A stretch of 64,000 bases of DNA from Tannerellaceae bacterium. GTDB lineage: Bacteria > Bacteroidota > Bacteroidia > Bacteroidales > Tannerellaceae. The stretch lies in contig JAIRRS010000116.1 of NCBI GenBank assembly GCA_031255855.1, positions 1 to 64,000 of the forward strand, read 5' to 3'. Each line of letters opens with the position of its first letter. Within the stretch, counting starts at the first letter, position 1. The position numbers were made by a program, and so were the translations under genes. The notes beneath the pieces are model-generated. The model was not told the DNA's origin. It was given only the letters and a program-made list of their open reading frames with translations, and made no database searches. Below are positions 36,917 through 45,222 of this stretch, one piece after another.

Positions 36917-37813
36917 ATGAAAGTAAACGTTATAGGAGTCCCGCTAAATTTAGGATGCGACTGCGAAGGGGCAGAAAGTGCACCCAACCATCTAAGGGAA
37001 AGAGGCCTGATGAATATTATCCGGAAACATGGACACCGAGCTTTCGACCTCGGGAACTTATATGTCCCCCCGGTTTCGGAAGAAGAAAAATTCGCCAGCG
37101 GAAACGGCATGAAATACCTGGACACCATCGTGGAAGTAAACAATAACCTTGCAGAATTGGTCTATGACACCCTGCGCGGCGGAGCTTTCCCGCTTGTCAT
37201 CGGCGGCGACCATTCTTTGGGATTGGGCAGTGCTTCGGGCGTGGGGAAATGTTTTGACGATTTCGGCATCATCTGGCTGGATGCACACGGAGATATCAAT
37301 ACTTCCGAAACATCGCCCAGCGGCAATATCCACGGAATGTCCCTCAGCGCATTGATGGGAATGGGTAGTGAGGAGCTGGTAAACGTTTATGCTCCCGGAA
37401 ACAAGGTTCACCCGCAAAATGTATTCTTGGTAGGAACACGGAGTTTGGATGATGGCGAATTAGATCTCATAAAGCGAGAAAAACTCAGTGTTTACCCCAT
37501 GGAGGTTATCCGTCAAAAAGGTATTGGATATGTTACGGGAGATATCAAAGCAAAGTTGAAAGACCGGAAAATACGCAACTTGCATTTCAGCATTGATGTA
37601 GATAGCATCGACCCGGCATATGCCCCTGGAACAGGCACTCCTGTTCCCGAAGGACTGACTCCTCAGGAGTTTAAGGATTTCGTGGATTCGGTATTATCCA
37701 CCAATCAGGTGAAGTCGATGGATATCGTTGAACTGAATCCGCGTTTGGATTTCAACGGAACAACAACAAAGCTTTGTCTTGAAATCATCGATCACGTGGC
37801 GGACAAAATATAA
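36917..37813 (+). CDS. rocF: Arginase
   Basis: Hydrolyses arginine to ornithine and urea at a two-manganese centre. The 298-aa protein carries GGDHSLGLG near residue 96, WLDAHGDINTSETSPSGNIHG near 120, and SIDVDSIDPAYAPGTGTPVPEG near 225, which contain the metal-binding His and Asp residues. The Asn and Ser after DAHGD and the SGNIHG segment favour arginase over agmatinase. It follows rocD, consistent with arginine catabolism, and converges with the response-regulator gene 8 bp downstream. Confidence 0.94.
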   Translation: MKVNVIGVPLNLGCDCEGAESAPNHLRERGLMNIIRKHGHRAFDLGNLYVPPVSEEEKFASGNGMKYLDTIVEVNNNLAELVYDTLRGGAFPLVIGGDHSLGLGSASGVGKCFDDFGIIWLDAHGDINTSETSPSGNIHGMSLSALMGMGSEELVNVYAPGNKVHPQNVFLVGTRSLDDGELDLIKREKLSVYPMEVIRQKGIGYVTGDIKAKLKDRKIRNLHFSIDVDSIDPAYAPGTGTPVPEGLTPQEFKDFVDSVLSTNQVKSMDIVELNPRLDFNGTTTKLCLEIIDHVADKI

Positions 37814-37821
37814 CATCGCCG

Positions 37822-38433
37822 TCAAACGAGCTTTTTCTCTAAAGCTATTTTCACAAGAATCATGGAGTTTTTAGCCCCGAGCTTGAAGATAAGGTTCCGG
37901 CGGTAGGTTTTTATCGTTTCGACACTTAGAAACACTTTGTCTGCGATCTCCTGGTTTGTGTACCCGTCTACGATAAGCCGCAGCAGTTGTTGTTCGCGGG
38001 AGGTCAGCCAAATGTGTTCTTCGCTGGGCTTATTTACTAAGTTGCCTATATCTTCGCACAAGAAAGTTTCGCCGTTCACAACGGCTACGATGCCTTCAAT
38101 CACTTCCTCTGCTAATGTATTTTTCAGGATATACCCTGAAGCCCCGTTGTCCATGGCTTTTCTGACAACGGAATATTCATCGTGTGATGTAAGGATCAAC
38201 ACCTTCATTGCCGGATATTTTGTCTTTACTTCCTTGCAAAAATCGATGCCGTTTCCGTCCGGCAAGCTCAGGTCAAGCAAAAGGACATCCGGCTTTTGCG
38301 TTATAATAAGGCGGCGGCAGTCGGCCAGCAGGTAAGATTCTCCAGCCACTTTTGCAACCTTCGATTCATTGATAGTGGCCTTCAGCCCCTGGACAAACAT
38401 TTTATGGTCGTCGATAATGTGCACGCGTATCAT
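37822..38433 (-). CDS. NarL/LuxR-type response regulator
   Basis: A 203-aa regulator. The receiver domain has the acidic pair DD at 8-9, phosphoacceptor Asp54 (LLLDLSLPDG) and the conserved Thr/Lys segments (LILTSHDE, GYILKNT). The C-terminal LuxR HTH has LTSREQQLLRLIVDGYTNQEIADKVFLS. It overlaps the upstream histidine kinase gene by four bases (ATGA), so the two form a translationally coupled pair. The target genes are not visible; the adjacent arginase pair is one possibility. Confidence 0.93.
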   Translation of the reverse strand: MIRVHIIDDHKMFVQGLKATINESKVAKVAGESYLLADCRRLIITQKPDVLLLDLSLPDGNGIDFCKEVKTKYPAMKVLILTSHDEYSVVRKAMDNGASGYILKNTLAEEVIEGIVAVVNGETFLCEDIGNLVNKPSEEHIWLTSREQQLLRLIVDGYTNQEIADKVFLSVETIKTYRRNLIFKLGAKNSMILVKIALEKKLV

Positions 38434-40310
38434 ATACGTTCTATTTCGATGTTAACCTCCGTCCCGTTGCCGGGTGACGAATAGATGTTTATTTTCCCAT
38501 TATACCCGGCAATCCTTTCCCGGATATTTTTCAGGCCGGTACCGGTAGTTCCTGCGACCGGATCGAATCCCGTGCCATTATCTTGCACGGCCAGCGAAAC
38601 GAGAGTCCTGTCTACCAACAGTTGCACCTGGATAGCCGAAGCTTTTGCATGCTTTAACGCATTGTTCACCAATTCGTACGTGCAGCGGTAGATAAGTATC
38701 TCCAGGCGGCTGTCGAGGCGATTATCGTCGCCCAAATACAGGAAACTGGCGCCCGGTATGACCCTGCAAAAGTCTTCAATTGATGTTTTCAACCCGGAAT
38801 GTATCAATGATTCAGGCATCATGTGATGGGCTACGCGGCTGAGTTCCACAACGGCCTTGTCGATCATAAGCAATGCTTGCGAATACCGTTGGATTTCTGC
38901 ATCCCGGAAAGAACAGGTATTCCCCAATTCCCGGAGGTTGAGTTTAACGGCCGACAAGACTCCCCCCAATCCATCATGTAAATCGCGTGCGAGCCGCGTA
39001 CGCTCCGTTGTTTCCCCTTCCAGCAAGGCCTGTTGGGTGGCGAGTTGTTCAGCCGTTTTGCGTTTTTGCACCACTAGTCGATGGCGGAAAAGAAACAATC
39101 CGATAAGGAGTATGAAAATCACCATGGAGGCCAGTCCCAACATTGTGTACAAATCTTTTTCCTTTTCAAGGGAGGTAATCCGCATCTCTTGTTTCTCGCT
39201 TTCGTTCTTTATTTCCATCTCTAATAGCGACTTGTGCAGGTTTTTTACAGCCTCTTTATTGTTGAGTTGCTCACTTTTGGAAAGGAACTCAATGGCTTTG
39301 CCGTAGTTTTGTAGATAGATATTCGACAAAATGATTGTATGAGCTAATGACGGTGCGGTATCGAGGTTGGTCGAATCGACCGCCCAAGCCCGCGTCGCCA
39401 TTGATTCGCTCTCTGCGTACCGTTTTTGTTTCCGGTAGACGTTCGCCAAGATATGTAGTGAACCGACAAGCAGGGTCGGGTCATTCATTTGTTCGGCAAT
39501 AGTTAAAGACTGTTGCGCGTATATCAGCGCTTTGTCATACTCCTCTTTCAATAGATAAACTTTGGCAAATCCCAGCAGGCTCACACTCTCATTCAGCGAG
39601 TTGTTCATCAGGCGGCTTTCTTCCAACGCCAGTTGCTGGTATTTCAACGCCTCGTCATACTCTTTCATATCCCTGTATATCGCCCCCATAATATTATAAA
39701 GCTGCATCGTCAGGAACAGGGACTGGTGTTCCTTCGTCATTTCAAGGGACAACCGGGTATAATAAAGGGCTCGTTCCGTATTTCCCAGAATCTGGTATAT
39801 TTCCCCAATACATCCCAAAGAGCCAATCTTGCCGTCGAAATCGCCCGATTCTTCAACCTGTGCCAGTACATTCATACACGACTTCAGGGCATCCAGATAC
39901 CGGCCTTGCCTAAAATACGTGAAGGTCTGCATCCGGTAAAATTGCACCTCCAGGTATTTGTCATTATGACGGATGGCTACATCGTACGACTTTCTATAAT
40001 AATACATGGCGCTGTCTACGTTTCCCCTTACGTCATGCACGCCGCCAATATAGCGGTAAAAAGCGGCTTCACGTTTGTAATTACCTTTCTCTATGGCCAG
40101 TTCAAGCCCTGCAAGGGCGTATTCCATTGTCTTTTCTGTATCGTTTGTGCAATAAAAAGCTGAGAGGGATTCGTAGATAGGCAAACGCTCGTCTACGGAA
40201 ATATCCGCACACGTATGTAAAACATGCTCTATCGAATCACCCGGCAATATCTGCGGGACACTTCCCGTAGAAACAAGCACAATGAGGCAAACTAACATTA
40301 TCCTTCTCAC
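38430..40310 (-). CDS. TPR sensor histidine kinase (HisKA_3 family)
   Basis: A 626-aa sensor. An N-terminal signal-like helix is followed by about eight TPR units (residues 60-345) outside the membrane, one transmembrane helix near residue 400 (MLGLASMVIFILLIGLFLFR), and a NarX/NreB-type kinase core. His445 in ARDLHDGLGG is the phosphorylation site. The ATPase domain has NNALKHAKA (N box) and DNGTGFDP with GTGLKNIRERI. It is coupled to the response regulator downstream. TPR sensing of a protein or polysaccharide signal is inferred, not shown. Confidence 0.92.
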   Translation of the reverse strand: MRRIMLVCLIVLVSTGSVPQILPGDSIEHVLHTCADISVDERLPIYESLSAFYCTNDTEKTMEYALAGLELAIEKGNYKREAAFYRYIGGVHDVRGNVDSAMYYYRKSYDVAIRHNDKYLEVQFYRMQTFTYFRQGRYLDALKSCMNVLAQVEESGDFDGKIGSLGCIGEIYQILGNTERALYYTRLSLEMTKEHQSLFLTMQLYNIMGAIYRDMKEYDEALKYQQLALEESRLMNNSLNESVSLLGFAKVYLLKEEYDKALIYAQQSLTIAEQMNDPTLLVGSLHILANVYRKQKRYAESESMATRAWAVDSTNLDTAPSLAHTIILSNIYLQNYGKAIEFLSKSEQLNNKEAVKNLHKSLLEMEIKNESEKQEMRITSLEKEKDLYTMLGLASMVIFILLIGLFLFRHRLVVQKRKTAEQLATQQALLEGETTERTRLARDLHDGLGGVLSAVKLNLRELGNTCSFRDAEIQRYSQALLMIDKAVVELSRVAHHMMPESLIHSGLKTSIEDFCRVIPGASFLYLGDDNRLDSRLEILIYRCTYELVNNALKHAKASAIQVQLLVDRTLVSLAVQDNGTGFDPVAGTTGTGLKNIRERIAGYNGKINIYSSPGNGTEVNIEIERI

Positions 40311-40389
40311 AACTCGATCGGTTTACACCCTTACAGATGCGATTAAATTGCCGAAAATAAAACAGGCCAAATAAGATGGAGAACCGTAA

Positions 40390-41784
40390 TCAGATTTTAA
40401 TCTTCGGTTTATACATATCTTTGGCTGTTAAACCAAGTTCTTTTTTCATCTTGATACTGTATTCCAAACCGCTGACATGAGGTTCTACGTTGTTGGTTCC
40501 GAAGGTAAACTTTACACCGGCTTCCTTCGCTTTCTGAAGGATGGCTTTGTTGGGGATATTGTAAAGTTCGTTTATTTCAAGGGCTTTCCCGCTTTGAGCA
40601 AGGGCTTCCACGAATTTAACCATACGTGCTTCTGTCCAAAATTCATCGTAACGGTCTTGCATCTGGGGAGGTAAAAAACAGGGATTCACGTAAATATCCA
40701 TAGGTTCTTGCAAGACGCCACAGATTTTGTCAACGATTAAATCCATATATTCCTGTTCGTTTTCAATCCATGTTTCTTGCGGAATCCAGATACGGCTGCG
40801 GCGTCCTTTACTGTCTGTAAAGGTGAGCGCATCTGTAAACACATAGTCGAATTCGTCGCGCACTTCTTGCGAGAAGGTAGTTATCCACTCACGGCCTTCG
40901 GCTTGCATGGCAAGGATAAACGGTTCTGAACGCATTTCATCAAGGAATTGCATCACTTCCGCATCGTTGGTGATAGGGAATCCTATACCGCAATTAGGGG
41001 CGATGGCATAGTTTACGCCGGTTTTGCGGGATTGTTTCGCGGCTTGTTCTTTTGTCAATCCGCCTTTCAGGTGCACATGGTAGTCCAAAACAGGGAAATC
41101 TTCTTGGTGAAGACGGATGATTTCATCCGTTTGTTCATCGTTTGCTTCCGCCAATTGTTGGTTTATATCAATGCCTCTCTCTTTTAAATCCAACGTGGTA
41201 ACAAGCACGTTTTTGAATTGAATTTCACCGTCCCCGTCACTAACAAGGGCGAACGTCCCGCCGGAGAGCAAAGCGTTCGTGTTAGGAGCTATCCTGTAAG
41301 GATTGGCCGGTTCAATATATTCTACCACCGGATTGCCATTTATATTTACTGTAACTTTTTTGCCTTCAACAATGATATCCATGGTAAACCAGTTGTTTTC
41401 CTCTACAAAACTTTTGGTAAGATTACGGACAGAGAGCAAGCTCCCGGTCATTTTCCACCACACGGGGTCTTCTCTGTCATTATTGATGGCTACTCTATAG
41501 CCTTTACTGAATGACGGATTGGTGTGAAACCAAACAGCGCCTTTCCCGCCGGAAGTTGTTCTCACCTCCATGCTCAACTGGAAATCTTTGTATGTTCCTC
41601 CTTTAAGTATGGCCTGGGTGTTTGGGCCGCTTAGCGTCAATGCTTCGCCGGCTACGGAAACCTGCCCCGTCGAAATCCATTTACCACTGTCTTTTCCGTC
41701 GAATAAATACCCACTTCCCGATTGTGAGCATGAAACAAGCAGTAAGCAAAGCATGCTTGCTACCAATACAAATACACTTTTCAT
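40390..41784 (-). CDS. Lipoprotein with DUF1080 domain and a PHP/amidohydrolase-like domain
   Basis: A 464-aa lipoprotein. The signal MKSVFVLVASMLCLLLVSC ends in a lipobox Cys at residue 19. Residues about 20-210 form a DUF1080 (3-keto-disaccharide hydrolase) domain, seen in YLFDGKDSGKWISTG and FKNVLVTTLDL. Residues about 230-464 form a second domain with FPVLDYHVHLKGGLTKEQA, whose His-x-His suggests metal binding as in PHP/amidohydrolase enzymes. DUF1080 domains usually act on glycosides; a combined activity is inferred. It has its own TATCTTTG promoter upstream. The start at 41784 gives the lipobox; a 12-residue extension was rejected. Confidence 0.82.
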   Translation of the reverse strand: MKSVFVLVASMLCLLLVSCSQSGSGYLFDGKDSGKWISTGQVSVAGEALTLSGPNTQAILKGGTYKDFQLSMEVRTTSGGKGAVWFHTNPSFSKGYRVAINNDREDPVWWKMTGSLLSVRNLTKSFVEENNWFTMDIIVEGKKVTVNINGNPVVEYIEPANPYRIAPNTNALLSGGTFALVSDGDGEIQFKNVLVTTLDLKERGIDINQQLAEANDEQTDEIIRLHQEDFPVLDYHVHLKGGLTKEQAAKQSRKTGVNYAIAPNCGIGFPITNDAEVMQFLDEMRSEPFILAMQAEGREWITTFSQEVRDEFDYVFTDALTFTDSKGRRSRIWIPQETWIENEQEYMDLIVDKICGVLQEPMDIYVNPCFLPPQMQDRYDEFWTEARMVKFVEALAQSGKALEINELYNIPNKAILQKAKEAGVKFTFGTNNVEPHVSGLEYSIKMKKELGLTAKDMYKPKIKI

Positions 41785-41817
41785 GGTTAGATACGTTTTA
41801 TGTTTCGTTTTATTGCT

Positions 41818-41825
41818 CAAAGATA
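41818..41825 (-). promoter_or_regulatory. -7 promoter box (TATCTTTG) of the DUF1080 gene
   Basis: CAAAGATA on the + strand; a TTG lies 22 bp upstream on the minus strand. The ATG is 33 bases downstream. Confidence 0.6.
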
Positions 41826-41931
41826 ACCAAAACTAAATGATTTTATCCAATCCTTGTTGAACAAGTTTGCTCTCTCTAAAAAATTTATCAAGTATCCATG
41901 GAGTCCACTTCTGTTTGTTAATCGTTTAGAA

Positions 41932-42459
41932 TTATTTTTCTTCATAGAAGAATCCTACTTTACTGGGATGATCCATTATAAGAGTATTTTTATTAAAACC
42001 ACGGAGACTCCAAATACAGAAAAAATCTCCAAGGCCTCCCATCGTCATCGTACATCCAAAAAGTAAGACCATAAAATTACCCAACACAAAACCAAGAATT
42101 ACAGGGATAAAACCTAAAATAACAGAAGGCATTAATAGAACGATACGATATTGCCAGACAGTTATAAATTCACTGCAATGGCAATATAATACCACATGTT
42201 TCCATACTATTCCGAATTTAATGGATTTAAAACCCGACTTGTTATATTTCGCAAATGTGATGTCATGTATTAATTCATGTACCAAGAGTCCGGCAATTAA
42301 TGCTGTGAATAAAAAAACAAACTTTACAGGAGAGAGAAGTTCATCCGGATTTTGTTCTACAAAACATCGGTATGGAATAATTGTTCCTACGAATATAATC
42401 GGAGTAAATATCAGTGAAAAAATATTTACACGAACAATATTAATACATTTTTCTTTCAT
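41932..42459 (-). CDS. DUF3267 family putative zinc metalloprotease
   Basis: A 175-aa membrane protein with four to five hydrophobic segments. HELIHDI near residue 62 (HExxH) and the following GIVWKHVV... segment match DUF3267, a family of predicted integral-membrane metalloproteases related to the site-2 protease group. Substrate unknown. No clear promoter was found. It lies in a decayed accessory region but its own frame is intact. Confidence 0.75.
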   Translation of the reverse strand: MKEKCINIVRVNIFSLIFTPIIFVGTIIPYRCFVEQNPDELLSPVKFVFLFTALIAGLLVHELIHDITFAKYNKSGFKSIKFGIVWKHVVLYCHCSEFITVWQYRIVLLMPSVILGFIPVILGFVLGNFMVLLFGCTMTMGGLGDFFCIWSLRGFNKNTLIMDHPSKVGFFYEEK

Positions 42460-42533
42460 TTTAGTTTATCTGTTATAATACAAAATGGCAATAATATCTA
42501 TCTACTCTATTAAAGCTTTTCGATACCCGCTTC

Positions 42534-42831
42534 TTAATATTGAAGGTTATCAAGAGACCTGTAAAAGTAATCAATTTTCACTTGCAAGTATATCTGTTTC
42601 TTCTACATCGGTAAAGTTATGGATAGTCAGTGCAATGGAATTGCACTTTAGTTTGATTTCGTTGTATTCATAGGCTGTAAATTTTCCGGCATTGTATTTC
42701 TCCCAGGCATACCGCAAGGCTTCAGAATTGGCATATACCGCCTTTCGAGTTGATCTGTATTTCTCTTGAGCCGACAAGGCATCATAATAGGCTTTTTGTA
42801 TTTCTTTGAATAAGGTCTTTTCTGTTTTCAT
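42534..42831 (-). pseudogene. Frameshifted C-terminal remnant of a TolC-family outer-membrane efflux protein
   Basis: The open frame at 42571-42831 reads LFKEIQKAYYDALSAQEKY, ALRYAWEKYNAGKFTAYEYN, the signature of the last TolC repeat. After a shift into another frame near 42590, the sequence reads IYLQVKIDYFYRSLDNLQY and stops at 42534, which matches the usual end of TolC proteins. The preceding three quarters of the gene are missing. It is a degraded piece of an efflux operon, with no signal peptide and therefore no function expected. Confidence 0.7.
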
Positions 42832-42889
42832 ATTAAGATTATTAAAATTTATTGTGATGCGAAAATACGATTTGTAAAAAATGGATTAT

Positions 42890-42942
42890 GTTATCTAAGG
42901 TTATCTTTATGTTATCTAAGGTTATCCAATGTTATCCAATGT
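42890..42942. repeat. Short tandem repeats with TTATC core (iteron-like)
   Basis: Five units of 10-11 bp occur in a row: TTATCTAAGG, TTATCTTTATG, TTATCTAAGG, TTATCCAATG, TTATCCAATG. The last two resemble weak DnaA boxes (TTATnCACA), but no replication gene is near. They lie in the 738-bp gap before the CPBP gene. Confidence 0.6.
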
Positions 42943-42980
42943 GTCAATAACCGACAATCGAGTCGATAACGTATTCAATT

Positions 42981-43056
42981 CATCTAGATGTTTTTCCAAT
43001 TTCATTTGGATGTTTTTATAAAATCATTTGGATGTTTTTACAAATTCATCTGGATG
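42981..43056. repeat. Array of four 22-bp repeats with CATnnnnATG boxes (copy 3)
   Basis: Boxes CATCTAGATG, CATTTGGATG, CATTTGGATG and CATCTGGATG start at 42981, 43003, 43025 and 43047, again an exact 22-bp period. The spacers are strongly T-rich then A-rich. Confidence 0.85.
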
Positions 43057-43342
43057 ATTTTTTTATTACTGCTAAATCTAAAATCAAATGGCGTAAAAAC
43101 GCAAAATTGAACTGTTTTAGCTGTTCGTTTATGTTAAAAGATAGCATAAGATAGAAGATGGCTTTTTTCGACAGACTTTAGACATGTCTTCAAATACGGT
43201 AACTATGCAAGAAGAAAATAAAAAAATCTTCATTTTTTTTATATGTATAACCTCAACGGGTAGCTTGGCTGATTCAAATTTATGCACCCATTCCCGGCAT
43301 TATCGAAAAACAATCAGTTTCTTTGCAATTAGAACATAAGAG

Positions 43343-43387
43343 CGGCTTTGAAGCCGTTTAGAATATAACGTAACGTTCGCTGAACGT
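43343..43387. other. Two adjacent short hairpins
   Basis: CGGCTTTGAAGCCG at 43343-43356 and ACGTTC/GAACGT at 43373-43387 (loop GCT) are both self-complementary. They sit in a gene-free stretch (43057-43457). They may be part of a small RNA or a relic; nothing else in the stretch is recognisable. Confidence 0.35.
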
Positions 43388-43457
43388 GTCTCATTACGAA
43401 AACTGGTAAATTTCAAAAGAGAGAGGCAATTCAAGCGTATGTTCATGCTATACGTAA

Positions 43458-43568
43458 ATAACGCTTCCCGAAGAAGGACAGGTTCAGGACTGGAAGCAGC
43501 TGAAAGCGTTGAGCCGTCAATACAGGGAGTGGCTGAAAAAGAATATGATTGAGAAAGTGAAAGAATAA
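43458..43568 (+). pseudogene. Small coding remnant ahead of the CPBP gene
   Basis: After a stop at 43455-43457, a frame of 36 codons without ATG at its start ends with TAA two bases before the CPBP ATG. It reads ITLPEEGQVQDWKQLKALSR and QYREWLKKN, with helical, charged character like the end of a cytoplasmic protein. I could not identify the family. The close spacing suggests it was once the upstream gene in an operon. Confidence 0.35.
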
Positions 43569-43569
43569 A

Positions 43570-44313
43570 ATGGAAAATGAATTGCGGCCTTTATGGCGAA
43601 GGATTTTCAGTTTCGATTGGAAATTCGGCCTTTTTTTAATTCTGGCAATCTGTATTCCGAGATTTATACTGGTGTTGCAGGCCAATGTACAGGGAAGTTA
43701 CGGTGCAATAGGGCTGATAATGTTGATATCCGCCATATTACCCTTTGTATTCCTGAATAAGTCGGGTCGCAAAGAAATCGGCATAACAGCCACCAAAAAG
43801 TATGGTTGGCTTTTGGGTGCATTCATTGCAGGAATAGCTTTCAGCATTTTGTTGCATTACCTCGGGCAGGCTTTGTATGGCAACAGCTACGACAACTGGT
43901 ATAGCTACATCGGAAAATCTTATAACTTTCCTGCGGTAATTTCCCCGCATGATAAAATGGTTCTATTTTCCGTTACTGCTGTCACGGGGATGTTGTTCAG
44001 CCCTATCGGGGAAGAATTGTTTTTCCGTGGAATCGTATATTCAAGTTTGAAAAAGTCAATGGGTGGCAAAATCGCAGTTATCATAGAAAGTACGGCTTTT
44101 GCCATCACCCATATTGCCCATTTCGGACTTATATACCTCAACGGACAGTGGAACTTCCTGATAGTCCCTTCAGTGATTTGGGTGCTGGCTATGTTCGCGG
44201 TTAGTTTACTGTTCCTGCATTTCAAGAAACGTTCCGTTTCCATTTGGGGCGCTGTGGTTTGTCATGCGGGATTCAACCTGGGAATGATTTTCTGTATATT
44301 TTACCTGATGTAA
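43570..44313 (+). CDS. CPBP family intramembrane metalloprotease
   Basis: A 247-aa protein with about seven membrane helices. The motifs are SPIGEELFFRG near residue 147 (EExxxR), HIAHFG near 180 and CHAGFNLG near 232, matching the CPBP/Abi family, which includes proteases for CAAX processing and bacteriocin self-immunity. The substrate is not known. It is an intact gene inside a decayed stretch. No TAnnTTTG box was seen close upstream. Confidence 0.85.
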   Translation: MENELRPLWRRIFSFDWKFGLFLILAICIPRFILVLQANVQGSYGAIGLIMLISAILPFVFLNKSGRKEIGITATKKYGWLLGAFIAGIAFSILLHYLGQALYGNSYDNWYSYIGKSYNFPAVISPHDKMVLFSVTAVTGMLFSPIGEELFFRGIVYSSLKKSMGGKIAVIIESTAFAITHIAHFGLIYLNGQWNFLIVPSVIWVLAMFAVSLLFLHFKKRSVSIWGAVVCHAGFNLGMIFCIFYLM

Positions 44314-44370
44314 TAGAAAAAACTGAAAACATAGTGGATCATAAATCGGAAAAATAAATTAATTAAAAAT

Positions 44371-44511
44371 ATGAAGGATATGATAAATAACGAAGTTAAA
44401 GACAAGGCCATAGGAACGCTAAAGAAAATTCTACAGCTATTTCATGAAAAAAGGTTTGGGGATATTCTTTCTGTTGTATCTGAACCAAAGATAGAAAACC
44501 CTGAAGAATAA
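44371..44511 (+). CDS. Short hypothetical protein, possibly a fragment
   Basis: A 46-aa frame starting MKDMINNEVKDKAIGTLKK and ending after IENPEE. It is 57 bp after the CPBP stop, has no recognised domain and may be the N-terminal fragment of a longer, broken gene. The sequence after it (44512-44744) holds only broken frames, including GFSLGGIVSLRYTEMVYE and a membrane-like piece SLLFQGIYFAVIPVAFSIFV. Confidence 0.3.
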   Translation: MKDMINNEVKDKAIGTLKKILQLFHEKRFGDILSVVSEPKIENPEE

Positions 44512-44744
44512 GCGGTTTCTCGTTGGGAGGCATTGTCAGCCTGCGCTACACCGAAATGGTCTATGAAGATAAAACAAAAACCACGGTTGTGCCATGCGCG
44601 GCGTTCAGAAGAAAAACGAGCGTTCTTTGTTGGTATTGGCTGTGTTCAGTCTGTTGTTTCAAGGCATATATTTTGCCGTTATTCCAGTTGCTTTTAGTAT
44701 ATTTGTATAACCTTACCCTTTAATATTAAGTCGAACAAAAGTGT
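44512..44744 (+). other. Decayed stretch with no intact gene
   Basis: Short overlapping frames of unrelated character (a GFSLGG-type segment and a hydrophobic segment) suggest broken genes. No start, RBS or full domain supports a real protein. Confidence 0.4.
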
Positions 44745-45136
44745 ATGAAGCTTAGAATTGTTTGGATAATTTTCTTTTTAGCGGTAATTTCCCTACTTAT
44801 CTTTCAATCATTCTGGTTATACTATATGTATGGCATGAAGAAAGCAGTTGTTAAAGACCAGATTAACATATTATTAGTAGAGTCGATCAAAGAGGAATTA
44901 AAATTTAGATATGATGCGTTTCTATCAAATGATACGATACAATATTTGTCAAAGGAAGAAGTCTCTATCGATACGACGAGCGTAAAAGGTGAATTAAATC
45001 CTGATGAATTGGTACTCCCTCTTGTTGTACCAATGAATTGAAGCAAAGCGGCGGAAGCTATACGGGAACATATTTCAACCAATTGAAAAAATCAGACTCG
45101 GAACTTATTCAGCTTTTTGCGTCTTTCATGATATGA
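44745..45136 (+). pseudogene. N-terminal remnant of a sensor histidine kinase (frameshifted)
   Basis: The frame 44745-45041 (98 aa) starts MKLRIVWIIFFLAVISLLIF with one membrane helix and a short periplasmic segment, the typical N-terminus of Bacteroidetes sensor kinases. Near 45030 a shift of frame would continue as TNELKQSGGSYTGTYFNQLK up to a stop at 45136. The sensor's kinase core is missing. It is a truncated relic rather than a working sensor. Confidence 0.5.
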
Positions 45137-45189
45137 TTTAATCAGGTTTGAAGAACCGATCGTATCTTCGTATATTCAAAAAAAAATAT

Positions 45190-45197
45190 TATATTTG
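45190..45197 (+). promoter_or_regulatory. -7 promoter box (TATATTTG) of the hybrid two-component regulator
   Basis: Exact TAnnTTTG match 25 bases upstream of the ATG at 45223. Confidence 0.5.
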
Positions 45198-45222
45198 TTA
45201 ACAATATCGAAATGGTGTAGAA

